Of a DNA stretch of 32,998 nucleotides, positions 24,675 through 32,690 are shown piece after piece. The stretch covers positions 1 to 32,998 of the IMG/VR virus record IMGVR_UViG_3300020463_000070; one strand, written 5' to 3'. Position numbers and translations under genes: made by a program. The number at the start of each line of letters is the position of its first letter. The first letter of the stretch is position 1. Source of the DNA: a virus. The notes under the pieces are model-generated. The model was given only the letters and a program-made list of their open reading frames with translations, did not search any database and was not told where the DNA came from.

Positions 24675-25598
24675 TTATGTGATACCGTATTTACCCTTTT
24701 GTGCGTCATACTTAGCATCTAGTTCACTTGCTGTAAAAACGGTGTCGTAAGCTCTTATCTCTCCTAAATAACCATAACCACCGTATGGGCCACCATTGTC
24801 ACTTAGTAAATTAATATCAGTGTCTGTTGTGTATTGTGGTGAAACAGTAGTTGTAAGAGAACTGTTATAATTCGTTTTACCAGGTTGATACCTGTTTATA
24901 CTCCATTGATTATTAGGGAAGTCATAACAACCAACAAACATAAACCAATCAGAAGTAGTAACACTTGCAACATAATTAGCAGCTACATCTGCATTTCCTG
25001 ATGAATCATAAACATAAAAATTGAAACCTTGCGAGCTTGGGTAATAATATCTAAAAGCCGCTTGTGTGTTACCACTACTGTTGTTTGCATATAAAATACT
25101 ATTTAAGCCAGGTGTACCTGTAGGAATAGAAGTCATTCTCATCCAAAATAAATATGTTAATGTGTTTCCTGATTTTAAACTTAATGCTCCTCCATGTGTA
25201 GCACTAGGTATTTGAAAATAATCAGCTCTACTTGATAAGTCTAAATATGTAGCACCATTTACAGTACCTGTAGAGGGAACTGGTGTTACTATTGTTGCGT
25301 CATAGTTATTATTACTCAAATCAAACCAAGTCGTTCCGCTTCCTGTCCAAGAGTTTGAATTGTTAGCATCTAACCATAGTATCTGATTTGTTTCTAAAGG
25401 AACAAGGGCCTCATCATCTATTGTAACCCAGTTACTTCCATCCCAATATTCTACCTTATCGGTGTCATCGTTAAATCTCCACTCTCCTGTATTGGGCGCA
25501 GCAGGTCTTTGTGCTGTAGTTCCTACTGGTAATTGTATTGCCCCTGTTTCTGTTGTTAAATCAAAAAGTTCTGGAACATTTATTTTTGTGATACTCAT
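24675..25598 (-). CDS. LamG-like (concanavalin A-type) tail fibre/adhesin
   Basis: 307 residues. Residues 1-65 form a shared phage fibre N-terminus: TKINVPELFDLTTETGAIQL, then GTTAQRPAAPNTGEWRFNDD and 'YWDGSNW'. From about 70 a LamG-like beta-sandwich follows: ILWLDANNSNSW, TWFDLSNNNYDATIV, then 'SLKSGNTLTYLFWMRM' and, near the end, GYLGEIRAYDTVFTASELDA, the typical closing motif. Such domains bind sugars or cell-surface glycans, so host recognition is the likely role. It is the last gene of the fibre block before lysis. The N-terminal region resembles that of the 628-aa glycine-rich protein, suggesting a common way of attaching to the virion. Confidence 0.75.
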   Translation of the reverse strand: MSITKINVPELFDLTTETGAIQLPVGTTAQRPAAPNTGEWRFNDDTDKVEYWDGSNWVTIDDEALVPLETNQILWLDANNSNSWTGSGTTWFDLSNNNYDATIVTPVPSTGTVNGATYLDLSSRADYFQIPSATHGGALSLKSGNTLTYLFWMRMTSIPTGTPGLNSILYANNSSGNTQAAFRYYYPSSQGFNFYVYDSSGNADVAANYVASVTTSDWFMFVGCYDFPNNQWSINRYQPGKTNYNSSLTTTVSPQYTTDTDINLLSDNGGPYGGYGYLGEIRAYDTVFTASELDAKYDAQKGKYGIT

Positions 25599-25602
25599 AT
25601 TA

Positions 25603-25610
25603 CAAAGTTA
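25603..25610 (-). promoter_or_regulatory. TAnnTTTG promoter-like box for the LamG-like gene
   Basis: Minus strand reads TAACTTTGT, ending four bases before the ATG at 25598. A transcript from it would be leaderless or nearly so. The close spacing may be chance in an AT-rich gap, so confidence is modest. Confidence 0.3.
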
Positions 25611-25616
25611 TAAAAT

Positions 25617-26651
25617 TTATGAAGTATAATTTCCTGAACCTGTAGCGAAAGTTAATATCGTGTCTGAACCATCTGTGGTTTCAGTTGCATTTGAAAATGT
25701 TCCTTTATTAGCAGTTGGCATTCTAAGGATAACTACACCATCACCACCATCACCACCAACATTAGCTTGATTACCAGCAAAACAAGAGCCGCCTCCTCCG
25801 CCGCCCAAACCATCTGTTCCAGCAGTTCCTACACCTGCTCCTGATGCTCCTGCACCACCGCCACCAGAACCACCTGTTCCTGCTGTAAAGCTAATGTAAC
25901 CACTACCACCGCCGCCGCCAGCGTAATAAAGATTTGTTCCTGTTATATTGTTTTGTAAACCAATTCCTCCATTTCCTGCTTGTGAGTTTGACGTTGCGTT
26001 GCTTCCTGCCGCACCTGCTCCACCACCACCGCCACTTGTGGTGTACGAACCATCAACTCCACCACCATCGTTACCTTGACCTGCGGGTGTAGCTGTACCT
26101 CCGCTGCTTGAACCCGTTTGTTGTTCACCGCCGCCACCAGAGCCACCGTTTGCTCCTTCTCCATTAAAGTATACTTGTCCAGCTCCGCCGCCGCCTCCTG
26201 CGGCTGTTATTGTTGAGCCTCCTAAATTTGTTACTATAGAGTCTCCACCATTATTACCTCTATTTTGGATACCTACACCTCCTGCTCCCACCGTAATATT
26301 AAGGGTAATGCCTTCGGCTTGTGTTACAGTTCCTGTTAAATAACCGCCAGCACCGCCGCCGCCAGCACCATTATAATAGCCTCCACCTCCGCCGCCAGCT
26401 CCACCGCCAGCAACGATTAAGTATGTGATATTGTAAGACGGGGACTCGTTGCGATAGTTTTTCCATTCATTATTTCCTGTATAATGTTGCATGGTGCTTA
26501 GAGATGATGCGCTAGATTGGTCTGTATCATTTCTCATCATACCTTCAATAGGAGTGCCTGAAAATGCAGTTCCTGTGGGCATTTTTAACCCTTTTGTAGT
26601 ATTAATTAAATTAAAATCAACACCTGAAGCGATTACTTTTGTTATTGCCAT
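25617..26651 (-). CDS. Glycine-rich adhesin (polyglycine domain tail fibre)
   Basis: 344 residues. Residues 1-70 are an N-terminal attachment segment (TKVIASGVDFNLINTTKGLK, then MPTGTAFSGTPIEGMMRND). From about 77 a strand 'YNITYLIVAGGGAGGGGGG' opens a roughly 230-residue glycine-rich domain with GGGG tracts, N/S/T spacers and ILRMPTANK near its end, closed by a short beta-hairpin ending ILTFATGSGNYTS. The same architecture occurs in the 628- and 316-aa proteins. Such domains may fold as stacked polyglycine-II helices, as in the phage S16 gp38 adhesin, exposing variable loops for receptor binding; that fold is inferred here. Function: candidate receptor-binding tip. It is joined to its neighbour by a one-base gap. 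Confidence 0.7.
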   Translation of the reverse strand: MAITKVIASGVDFNLINTTKGLKMPTGTAFSGTPIEGMMRNDTDQSSASSLSTMQHYTGNNEWKNYRNESPSYNITYLIVAGGGAGGGGGGYYNGAGGGGAGGYLTGTVTQAEGITLNITVGAGGVGIQNRGNNGGDSIVTNLGGSTITAAGGGGGAGQVYFNGEGANGGSGGGGEQQTGSSSGGTATPAGQGNDGGGVDGSYTTSGGGGGAGAAGSNATSNSQAGNGGIGLQNNITGTNLYYAGGGGGSGYISFTAGTGGSGGGGAGASGAGVGTAGTDGLGGGGGGSCFAGNQANVGGDGGDGVVILRMPTANKGTFSNATETTDGSDTILTFATGSGNYTS

Positions 26652-26652
26652 T

Positions 26653-27234
26653 TTATATTTTTTTCCATGTTAAGTTTTCTTGATCCCAGACATATTGTTC
26701 GTCAGCTCCCATCTCTGGTTTTTCTACAGGTATATTCCATACTCCATTCTCATCTTCAATCCACCCATTAGGCGGATTCCATAAACATGAATCTTCATCT
26801 ATAGTCCAATATGTTCCTGGACATTGTGTATAAAAAGCATCTCTTACGGGGTCGTATAGGCCACCCAACACCGCATAATTTTTTCTAAACGGCGTACCTT
26901 CCTTTGTGTGTACCCCTGCTTTTGTGTTGTAAGAAGTTCTTTTTACTTTCATCTCGGGGTATCCATGGTTATAATATTTTTCCCAATACTCTGTTTTATC
27001 TTCTCCATTTTCATCTACTTCATTTACACCAGGTATTACTTTAATAACATCACATAAGGATAGGTTTATTTTTTCTTTTATAGCATTTTCTTCTTCAATT
27101 AACTCAATAAGTTTTTGTTGGTCTTGTTCAATATCTTCGTATGTCAGACTGTTTTGTTTTTCTTTAACTTCTTCAAGTTCTTTTAGGTATCCTTGAATAT
27201 GTTTTTTATTTGATATGTATGCGTAGTGTGCCAT
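26653..27234 (-). CDS. Fibre-associated protein with coiled-coil insert (paralogue of the 133-aa protein)
   Basis: 193 residues. It begins MAHYAYI and the C-terminal half contains SYNTKAGVHTKEGTPFRKNY, AVLGGLYDPVRDAFY, then WNIPVEK and YVWDQENLTWKK. The 133-aa protein at 30568-30969 shares MAHFAIV, 'TPFRKNFAGIGYL', 'WYPPIEMPE' and 'QWDEENQQW', so they are paralogues. Here the N-terminal half is replaced or extended by a Glu/Lys/Gln coiled coil (KHIQGYLKELEEVKEKQNSL, about 11-60). I recall the shorter form from marine T4-like and cyanophage tail genes, where its role is unknown. Position between two glycine-rich adhesins suggests a chaperone or linker for fibres. Confidence 0.65.
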   Translation of the reverse strand: MAHYAYISNKKHIQGYLKELEEVKEKQNSLTYEDIEQDQQKLIELIEEENAIKEKINLSLCDVIKVIPGVNEVDENGEDKTEYWEKYYNHGYPEMKVKRTSYNTKAGVHTKEGTPFRKNYAVLGGLYDPVRDAFYTQCPGTYWTIDEDSCLWNPPNGWIEDENGVWNIPVEKPEMGADEQYVWDQENLTWKKI

Positions 27235-27235
27235 A

Positions 27236-29122
27236 TTAATTAGTAAATTGAACTTGAACTGTTGCGTTTCCTGTATCAGTAAAAGTGGTTATTTTATAAC
27301 CAGGTACACTTGTGCTATCCGTGCTTGATGTTACACCACCAGGTATCGTCATACTATAAGAAGAAGAATATTTTAATATTACTACTCCAGGGTTTCCATT
27401 AGAAGCTCGGTTTGCGCTTCCTGTATTTCCTGAAGCGTAATTACTACCATTTGCACCTTGCCCTCCGTAGTTAGCTCTACCTCCTCCTCCTCCTGCAGAG
27501 TAGTATAAAGTTGAACCTGTTATAGTTGATGCTTTGGCTGCACCGCCTGCTCCACCTGTAGCACCGCTGTTAGCTGAACCTGCAGATCCTGCGCCACCGC
27601 CACCTGCTCCACCTGCATATCCTGTTGTACTTTGCCCACCATCATAACCGTGTATTACTGGTGATGTTACCGCTTGACCCGCTGCAGGCGCAGGGTCAGA
27701 ATTACTACTACAAGTACCTCCACCGCCAGAGCCACCATTTTGACCAGCACCTATAAATCCACCTCCACCGCCACCGCCGATAGAAGTAATAGATCCAAAA
27801 ATACTATCGTCTCCTGAATCACTAGCTCCGTTGGATTGAACATACGTTCCTCCGTTTCCAACTTTTAAAGCATAATCAGTTAACGTTACTATTGAAAGAG
27901 ATGAGTCTGCTGTTTGACCACCTCCATTTCCATCAGACCCTATAGAGGTACGGAAGCCTCCGCCTCCACCGCCTCCACCGAAGTATGATCCTTGGTTGTC
28001 ACCACCGCCGCTACCTGCTCCACCTACAACTAGAAAGTCTAGAGTGCTGCCTGGGGCGGGAGCATTAGATACAAAAGAAATAGTTCCTGCACCTGCCGTA
28101 AATGTTGTTACTGAATAATTAGGAACACTTGAGCTTGTGCTTTTTACTAAAGTTCCTGAGTCTATTTGTAGAACCAAACTATCAGGATATTTTAATATTA
28201 CAACCCCTGAAGATCCATTTCCTGAATCAACTTGAAGATGACCTCCATCACCAGAATTGGCTGCACCTGTGCCGTTAGCACCTCTTGATCCGTTACCTTG
28301 AGTCCCAAAGTACCCTTTTTTTCCGCCGCCACCAGCAGAATAATATGTAGTAGTCCCAGTGATTGTTGCTGATTTTGCAGCTCCTCCGTCACCACCTACA
28401 CTTCTAGAGGGTCTAGTGCTTCCAACTGCTCCTGCACCTCCACCACCTGCTCCTGCATCTCCTCCACCTGAACCAGCAGCTCCAACAGATCCTCCAGCAT
28501 ATCCATGCACTACAGGTGCAGTTACAGCGCTACCCCCACTAGAGGCTAAATCATTACCACCAGCACCACCTCCACATCCACCGTCTTTACCATCTCCAAG
28601 ACCTGGTGTTCCGCCTGAATAAGCACCACCTCCACCGCCACCAATAGAAGTTATTTCACTACCCACAATTCCGAACTTAGAGTCTGAACCATCAGCACCT
28701 TTATCGTTTCCAGTAGCACCTCCAGCTCCTCCTCCTCCCACTTCTACGGTGTAAGAAGTTCCAATACTAACGTCAAATTTGTTCTCCGAAGCATTTCCTC
28801 CTCCCACTCCATCTGTTGTGGATCTAAAGCCGCCAGAACCGCCGCCACCACCATACCACTCATCGTTTCTTCCTGAGCCTCCTCCTCCAGCAACTATCAA
28901 GTAGTCTATCTGAGCATCTGTAATAGCATCTTCCAATAATAATTTCCAAGCAGAACCCGTCCACACCTCAGTTCGTTTAGTGTCGGTGTTTTCTCTAAGC
29001 AGTCCTTTATCTGTCTCTCCTAAACCAGATGGCCGTTGTACGGTAGTTCCTTTAGCCCATACCAGTCCCCCTGTGTTACCACTCAAGTCTGTTACATCTG
29101 TAGTTACTTTGGTTGTGGCCAT
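27236..29122 (-). CDS. Tandem double glycine-rich adhesin
   Basis: 628 residues. Residues 1-65 are a fibre-type N-terminus (GTTVQRPSGLGETDKGLLRE, then RTEVWTGSAWKLL). Two glycine-rich copies follow: copy A about 75-340, opening IDYLIVAGGGGSG, and copy B about 358-620, opening LDFLVVGGAGSGGG. Both contain HGY[A/D]GG, a YYSAGGGGG segment, GVVILKY and a closing 'Y-TTFT' hairpin, so the pair arose by duplication. The internal repeats could be recombination hot spots. As in the related genes, a polyglycine-II adhesin role is likely but inferred. Its stop lies one base before the next gene (TAATATG). Confidence 0.72.
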   Translation of the reverse strand: MATTKVTTDVTDLSGNTGGLVWAKGTTVQRPSGLGETDKGLLRENTDTKRTEVWTGSAWKLLLEDAITDAQIDYLIVAGGGGSGRNDEWYGGGGGSGGFRSTTDGVGGGNASENKFDVSIGTSYTVEVGGGGAGGATGNDKGADGSDSKFGIVGSEITSIGGGGGGAYSGGTPGLGDGKDGGCGGGAGGNDLASSGGSAVTAPVVHGYAGGSVGAAGSGGGDAGAGGGGAGAVGSTRPSRSVGGDGGAAKSATITGTTTYYSAGGGGKKGYFGTQGNGSRGANGTGAANSGDGGHLQVDSGNGSSGVVILKYPDSLVLQIDSGTLVKSTSSSVPNYSVTTFTAGAGTISFVSNAPAPGSTLDFLVVGGAGSGGGDNQGSYFGGGGGGGGFRTSIGSDGNGGGQTADSSLSIVTLTDYALKVGNGGTYVQSNGASDSGDDSIFGSITSIGGGGGGGFIGAGQNGGSGGGGTCSSNSDPAPAAGQAVTSPVIHGYDGGQSTTGYAGGAGGGGAGSAGSANSGATGGAGGAAKASTITGSTLYYSAGGGGGRANYGGQGANGSNYASGNTGSANRASNGNPGVVILKYSSSYSMTIPGGVTSSTDSTSVPGYKITTFTDTGNATVQVQFTN

Positions 29123-29132
29123 TTAGATGAAA

Positions 29133-30557
29133 TTAAGTTGTAGTTACTGTTTCTACAATAGATCCATTTGGAAAATATGCGCCGCCATCTAGAGTTACCG
29201 CCGCCGCCGTAACACTATACACTGATTTGTTTTGGTATACTCCAGATACATACATATCTACATAGGCTTCACTTGTTGGGGTTACGCTTAAATTTACGGT
29301 TCCTGTTGTAGCGTTTGATATTGTTGTTTGATCTACTGTTACAGTCGCAAGTCCACTGCTCCCTAAGTCAGCAAATGGGCCACCCATTCCTGAGTGATTA
29401 TAACAATAGTAATATAATTTGGGGGTCGATTGTACTATCTTTATTCTAACTCTTCTTGTTGCGTAAGTTGTAAAGTTGGTTGCGTATGTTCCTGCTGAAA
29501 CAGATGTTAGTGTGTTTGAGCTTGTAGAACCGAAATATTGTATTCCGTCTGTGTATGCTGTTCCACCTCCATGCGTTCCGTCTGAAGTGGTGCTAAAAAA
29601 CATGGGATGACCTCCGCCTAGTGCGTTTGTTGAGTCATCTTGATTAAACTCATAAGTAACATTAGGATTTATTATTGCTTCAGTAACTTGAGAGCCATCT
29701 AAATAATACTTGTTCCCTGAACCAGGGTCGATAACTGTTACTGCGATACTCGCTATTTGATCAAATTTAATTTGATCTGTATTAGATGCAGTGCTAACCA
29801 CACCGCCTCCTACAGTTACAGAGCCTTGTGCTGCCCCACCCTCTAAAAAACTAACGATGTTTCCACCCGATATGTTTTGATTAGTACCTTGATCACCTTG
29901 TAACGCCCAAACAGTGTAACCACCAGCTAGCCCTAATTTTACAGTTCTTGGGCTGCTCGTTTCTGTGGATATACTACCAGAACCATCGTCTGTAAATATT
30001 ATAGTCTCTCCACTATTTACCGTTTCGTTTGCACCTGCATCGGCTTGTAATACAAAATTTGTAAATCCTCCTGATGGAGTTGACCAACCTCCGTTACCAT
30101 TTAAGAAGGTGGTAGGGCTTCCACCTGCAGGCACATGACCTACGTTTGTTGACCCCCCATAAGCATTTGATGCAACTGTAATTGCTCCTGTAAATGGCCC
30201 TGCTCCTGTACCTGCTACAGTTATTGGGTCTCCTGTAGAAGTTGCGCCTGAGGCTTTGTCTACCGAAGTAACCGCTCCCGATGAAGCAAAGGTAATTTCA
30301 TCAGACCCTGCGGTAAGGGTCATACCAGCTCCTGCTTTGAAAGCGATTGTTTCAGTTGTGCTAGCTTGACCTGTTTTAGCTCCAGTTATAGTAAAGTTTA
30401 CATCAGTAGAGTTTTGTGTTGTAGTGACAGAGTAAGTTGTATCTAAATTTGCTGGTGGTATTCTGACATTGGTTTGTGAGCTTGATATATAGCCGACTAC
30501 ATCTGTAAGAGTAGAAGCGTCTGTGGCTGCTGTAAACTGTGAAAACTTAACTGACAT
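29133..30557 (-). CDS. Tail fibre protein with cupredoxin-like CxxHxxM domain
   Basis: 474 residues. It starts VKFSQFTAATDASTLTDVVG, a common tail-fibre beginning, followed by beta-repeats with TTYSVTTTQNSTDVNFTI and a 'NFVLQADAGANETVNSGETI' unit that recurs as WALQGDQGTNQNISGGNI. From about 271 to 398 lies a separate domain with NPNVTYEFNQDD, GGGHPMFFSTTSDGTHGG (314-331) and LYYYCYNHSGMGG (381-393). H317, C385, H388 and M391 are spaced like the His-Cys-His-Met ligands of type-1 copper proteins (CxxHxxM as in amicyanin). The C-terminus (399-474) is another beta-domain. It probably belongs to the virion fibre; copper binding is suggested by motif only. Confidence 0.7.
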   Translation of the reverse strand: MSVKFSQFTAATDASTLTDVVGYISSSQTNVRIPPANLDTTYSVTTTQNSTDVNFTITGAKTGQASTTETIAFKAGAGMTLTAGSDEITFASSGAVTSVDKASGATSTGDPITVAGTGAGPFTGAITVASNAYGGSTNVGHVPAGGSPTTFLNGNGGWSTPSGGFTNFVLQADAGANETVNSGETIIFTDDGSGSISTETSSPRTVKLGLAGGYTVWALQGDQGTNQNISGGNIVSFLEGGAAQGSVTVGGGVVSTASNTDQIKFDQIASIAVTVIDPGSGNKYYLDGSQVTEAIINPNVTYEFNQDDSTNALGGGHPMFFSTTSDGTHGGGTAYTDGIQYFGSTSSNTLTSVSAGTYATNFTTYATRRVRIKIVQSTPKLYYYCYNHSGMGGPFADLGSSGLATVTVDQTTISNATTGTVNLSVTPTSEAYVDMYVSGVYQNKSVYSVTAAAVTLDGGAYFPNGSIVETVTTT

Positions 30558-30567
30558 ATTTTATATT

Positions 30568-30969
30568 TTATGTTTCTGCATCTAAGCAATTAATCCATTG
30601 TTGATTTTCTTCATCCCATTGACAAATTTTATTTTCTGGCATTTCTATTGGCGGATACCATATCCCTTTATCCTCATTTAAAAGCCAAGAGTCATAAATT
30701 TTAGGAGGTGTAAAACCTTCTATTTCTGTATTCCAAAGATAACCAATTCCTGCGAAATTTTTTCGGAAGGGTGTATTGCCTAAAATATGTGTATTTTCTC
30801 TAGTGTTGAAAGAGGTTTGAATATAAGTTTTATTTCCGTACAACTTTGTTAAAAAAGCTATACCTAGTGACTCTTGTTCTTCTCCATTTTCATCTTGTAA
30901 AACAGAATTATTAACTACCAAAACTTGTGTTACCGTGTTATTTATATCTACTATTGCAAAGTGTGCCAT
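30568..30969 (-). CDS. Fibre-associated protein (short paralogue)
   Basis: 133 residues. It reads MAHFAIVDINNTVTQVLVVN, then ESLGIAFLTKLYGNKTYIQTS, TPFRKNFAGIGYLWNTEIEG, PPKIYDSWLLNEDKGIWYPP and QWDEENQQWINC. I recall this layout as a family frequent near tail-fibre genes of marine myo- and podoviruses, of unknown function. It is paralogous to the 193-aa protein at 26653-27234 and, like it, stands between fibre/adhesin genes. The start lies two bases after the stop of the 316-aa adhesin. It is probably a virion or fibre-assembly component; no catalytic motif was seen. Confidence 0.7.
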   Translation of the reverse strand: MAHFAIVDINNTVTQVLVVNNSVLQDENGEEQESLGIAFLTKLYGNKTYIQTSFNTRENTHILGNTPFRKNFAGIGYLWNTEIEGFTPPKIYDSWLLNEDKGIWYPPIEMPENKICQWDEENQQWINCLDAET

Positions 30970-30971
30970 TG

Positions 30972-31922
30972 TTATGCTGTATATGTTCCTGAGCCCGTAT
31001 AAGTTAATATTGTTTCTAAACCGCTAGTTGTAACTGTTGGACTTCCTGTGGTTACTCCGCTGTAATTTTCTGTAAGCATCCTTAACACCACTAGTCCTGA
31101 TCCTCCAGCTCCACCGCCATTATTTATACCAGAAGTTTCTGCATTACCCCCACCACCGTTAGCAGTATTTGCAGGTTGAGGTGCAAAATTGCTTCCCCCT
31201 ATCCCGTTTATTGCATTGCCTCCTGTTCCATATGTGGTTGATGATCCTGTTATAGAAACTGCTAGACCTACGCCGCCTGGCTCATTTCCTCCCCCGTAGT
31301 AAGGAGCACTACAACCGCTATTAGCTGAACCTAATCCAGCAGCTCCACCGCCACCGCCACTACCACCAAAACCTCCTGACGCAGCATATCCTCCTGTACC
31401 GCCAGAAAATCCTTGGTTAGCTGTACCATTGCCTGCGAACTGAGTAACAGTTTCTCCTAAGCCGTTTGGGTTACAAGAGGTATATCCTCCACCTCCTGCA
31501 CCAGATCCCCCATTCCAACTTCCATCTGCGCTTATAGTTGCAAATGTAGCCACAAAACCAAACCCCGCGCCACCACCATTTGATATCGTGGTAATTCCAT
31601 CTCCTATTATAGAGGAATCTACTCCTTTTCCTGCAATAGTGGATGAACCTGCAGCAGCTCCTCCGCCGCCTGCACCTACCGTTATAGTGTATTCTGAACC
31701 TGTGACTAGCTCTAATTGTGTTTCTGAGGATGCGCCGCCACCCGATGTTGACCCAAAAGAGGTTCTAAGTCCTCCCGCACCACCGCCAGATCCTCTACGG
31801 CTTCCACCGCCTCCTCCACCAGCTAAAACAAGCCAGTCAATAGAGTATGCGCCGCCACCACCTCCACCTGGAGCTGTGTTCGGAAAAGCTGTAGAAATTC
31901 CTATACCTATCCCTGTTACCAT
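30972..31922 (-). CDS. Glycine-rich adhesin without attachment domain
   Basis: 316 residues. Unlike the two related proteins it lacks the N-terminal attachment region: the strand YSIDWLVLAGGGGGGSRRGS begins by residue 26, directly after a short N-terminus ending APGGGGGGA. The body is glycine-rich with N/S/T loops and contains GSGLVVLRML, and the ending TILTYTGSGTYTA resembles the 344-aa protein's ILTFATGSGNYTS. It may attach through another fibre gene product, as gp38 of T-even phages does. It overlaps the preceding gene (31916-31922) by seven bases. Confidence 0.7.
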   Translation of the reverse strand: MVTGIGIGISTAFPNTAPGGGGGGAYSIDWLVLAGGGGGGSRRGSGGGAGGLRTSFGSTSGGGASSETQLELVTGSEYTITVGAGGGGAAAGSSTIAGKGVDSSIIGDGITTISNGGGAGFGFVATFATISADGSWNGGSGAGGGGYTSCNPNGLGETVTQFAGNGTANQGFSGGTGGYAASGGFGGSGGGGGAAGLGSANSGCSAPYYGGGNEPGGVGLAVSITGSSTTYGTGGNAINGIGGSNFAPQPANTANGGGGNAETSGINNGGGAGGSGLVVLRMLTENYSGVTTGSPTVTTSGLETILTYTGSGTYTA

Positions 31923-32425
31923 AATGCAACTATATTCGTCGCAGTGGTATTAGTGCTATAAACTTTTTTAACTTGTACAGGAACAAAAGAACCCGCTAAC
32001 AAACCTACAAAAGTAACATCATCGCCACCTGCAGTATCTACTCTCACATCACCTCCTACACCAATATATAAAACTGCGCCGTCATTACCGCCGCCATAAA
32101 TTGCATAATTTTTTGGTGAAGCTGAAAATATTGCTTCTTTAACTTCGACTTCTGTGTCACTTACGACTCTAACAACTTCTGATTGAGTTGAATCAGAAGA
32201 GTTAACTACAATCATACCTGGTTTGATTCCGCATAAAGTGAACTTGAGTGTAGCAAAATTATCAAGATCAGTTCCTGTTCTTCCTGCGTCCACTATATAT
32301 TTGTTTGTACCACCTGTTCCTGTGGTTGCCCCGCTAGGGCCTTTGACCATTATTTCAGGTACATCTGTATTATCGGAGGGGTTTACACTCCATGCTCTTG
32401 AAACTTGTAATTTTTGGTATGCCAT
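31916..32425 (-). CDS. Small beta-rich virion protein at the head of the fibre block
   Basis: 169 residues. It starts MAYQKLQVSRAWSVNPSDNT and ends with the segment VRVDTAGGDDVTFVGLLAGS, FVPVQVKKVYSTNTTATNIV, ALW. I recall the ending as common in marine phage structural proteins, in a form like 'DVTF...F.PVQV..V..T.TTA..I..LW', where the function is not established. It is all-beta by composition, without membrane or catalytic motifs. It overlaps the 316-aa adhesin by seven bases, so the two are probably co-translated. Candidate roles are a fibre-attachment or decoration protein. Confidence 0.65.
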   Translation of the reverse strand: MAYQKLQVSRAWSVNPSDNTDVPEIMVKGPSGATTGTGGTNKYIVDAGRTGTDLDNFATLKFTLCGIKPGMIVVNSSDSTQSEVVRVVSDTEVEVKEAIFSASPKNYAIYGGGNDGAVLYIGVGGDVRVDTAGGDDVTFVGLLAGSFVPVQVKKVYSTNTTATNIVALW

Positions 32426-32429
32426 TTTT

Positions 32430-32585
32430 TTATTTTTTATAAGGGAATATTCTGTTCAAGGTATCTCTACGCTCATCACAACCGCATGGCTTTCCTGTCA
32501 TATCTGATACTTTATCTACAACAGCTTTTATACCTGTTGCTTTTGTTATTTTAGCTACCGTATCTCCTAAACCTCTTGACCTCAT
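32430..32585 (-). CDS. Small protein with CGC motif (51 aa)
   Basis: 51 residues: MRSRGLGDTVAKITKATGIK, then AVVDKVSDMTGKPCGCDERR and DTLNRIFPYKK. The pattern GLGDT...TGIK...CGC...R..LN..FP seems familiar from many phages but I cannot name it. The start overlaps the stop of the 35-aa ORF by four bases (ATGA) and the stop lies four bases before the next gene, supporting a real, tightly coupled gene. The CGC pair suggests metal binding or disulphide formation; this is inferred. Confidence 0.65.
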   Translation of the reverse strand: MRSRGLGDTVAKITKATGIKAVVDKVSDMTGKPCGCDERRDTLNRIFPYKK

Positions 32586-32689
32586 CTTTTACAAGTGCAT
32601 AGTTTTCTTTCGCACCCTTCTAATTTAAAAGATAAAAGAAAGAAGAATTGATTCCAATAGCATTTAAATGTGTTTAAAATCTTTTTCAT
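32582..32689 (-). CDS. Very short ORF (35 aa) with hydrophobic segment and cysteines
   Basis: 35 residues: MKKILNTFKCYWNQFFFLLS followed by FKLEGCERKLCTCKR. The central aromatic stretch (WNQFFFLLSF) is short for a membrane helix but could be one. Four Cys occur, two as CTC near the end. It is linked by a TAATATG junction upstream (one-base gap) and an ATGA overlap downstream, which is the main reason to call it. Without such coupling I would not have reported so short an ORF. Confidence 0.4.
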   Translation of the reverse strand: MKKILNTFKCYWNQFFFLLSFKLEGCERKLCTCKR

Positions 32690-32690
32690 A

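Noticed and set aside
25943-26164. Minus-strand alternative-frame open frame in the glycine-rich gene (also 28198-28395 and 15799-16014)
   Set aside because: Low-complexity GGN-rich or Gly/Thr-rich sequence keeps other frames open. There is no independent start signal and the in-frame gene has a clear domain structure.
28359-28622. Plus-strand Pro/Ala-rich open frame (also 31588-31953)
   Set aside because: Pro/Ala-rich translations are the expected reverse complement of Gly-rich coding sequence, so these are shadows of the adhesin genes.
24675-31922. Diversity-generating retroelement acting on the fibre genes
   Set aside because: I saw no reverse transcriptase and no template-like repeat in the window. 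A retroelement elsewhere in the genome cannot be excluded.
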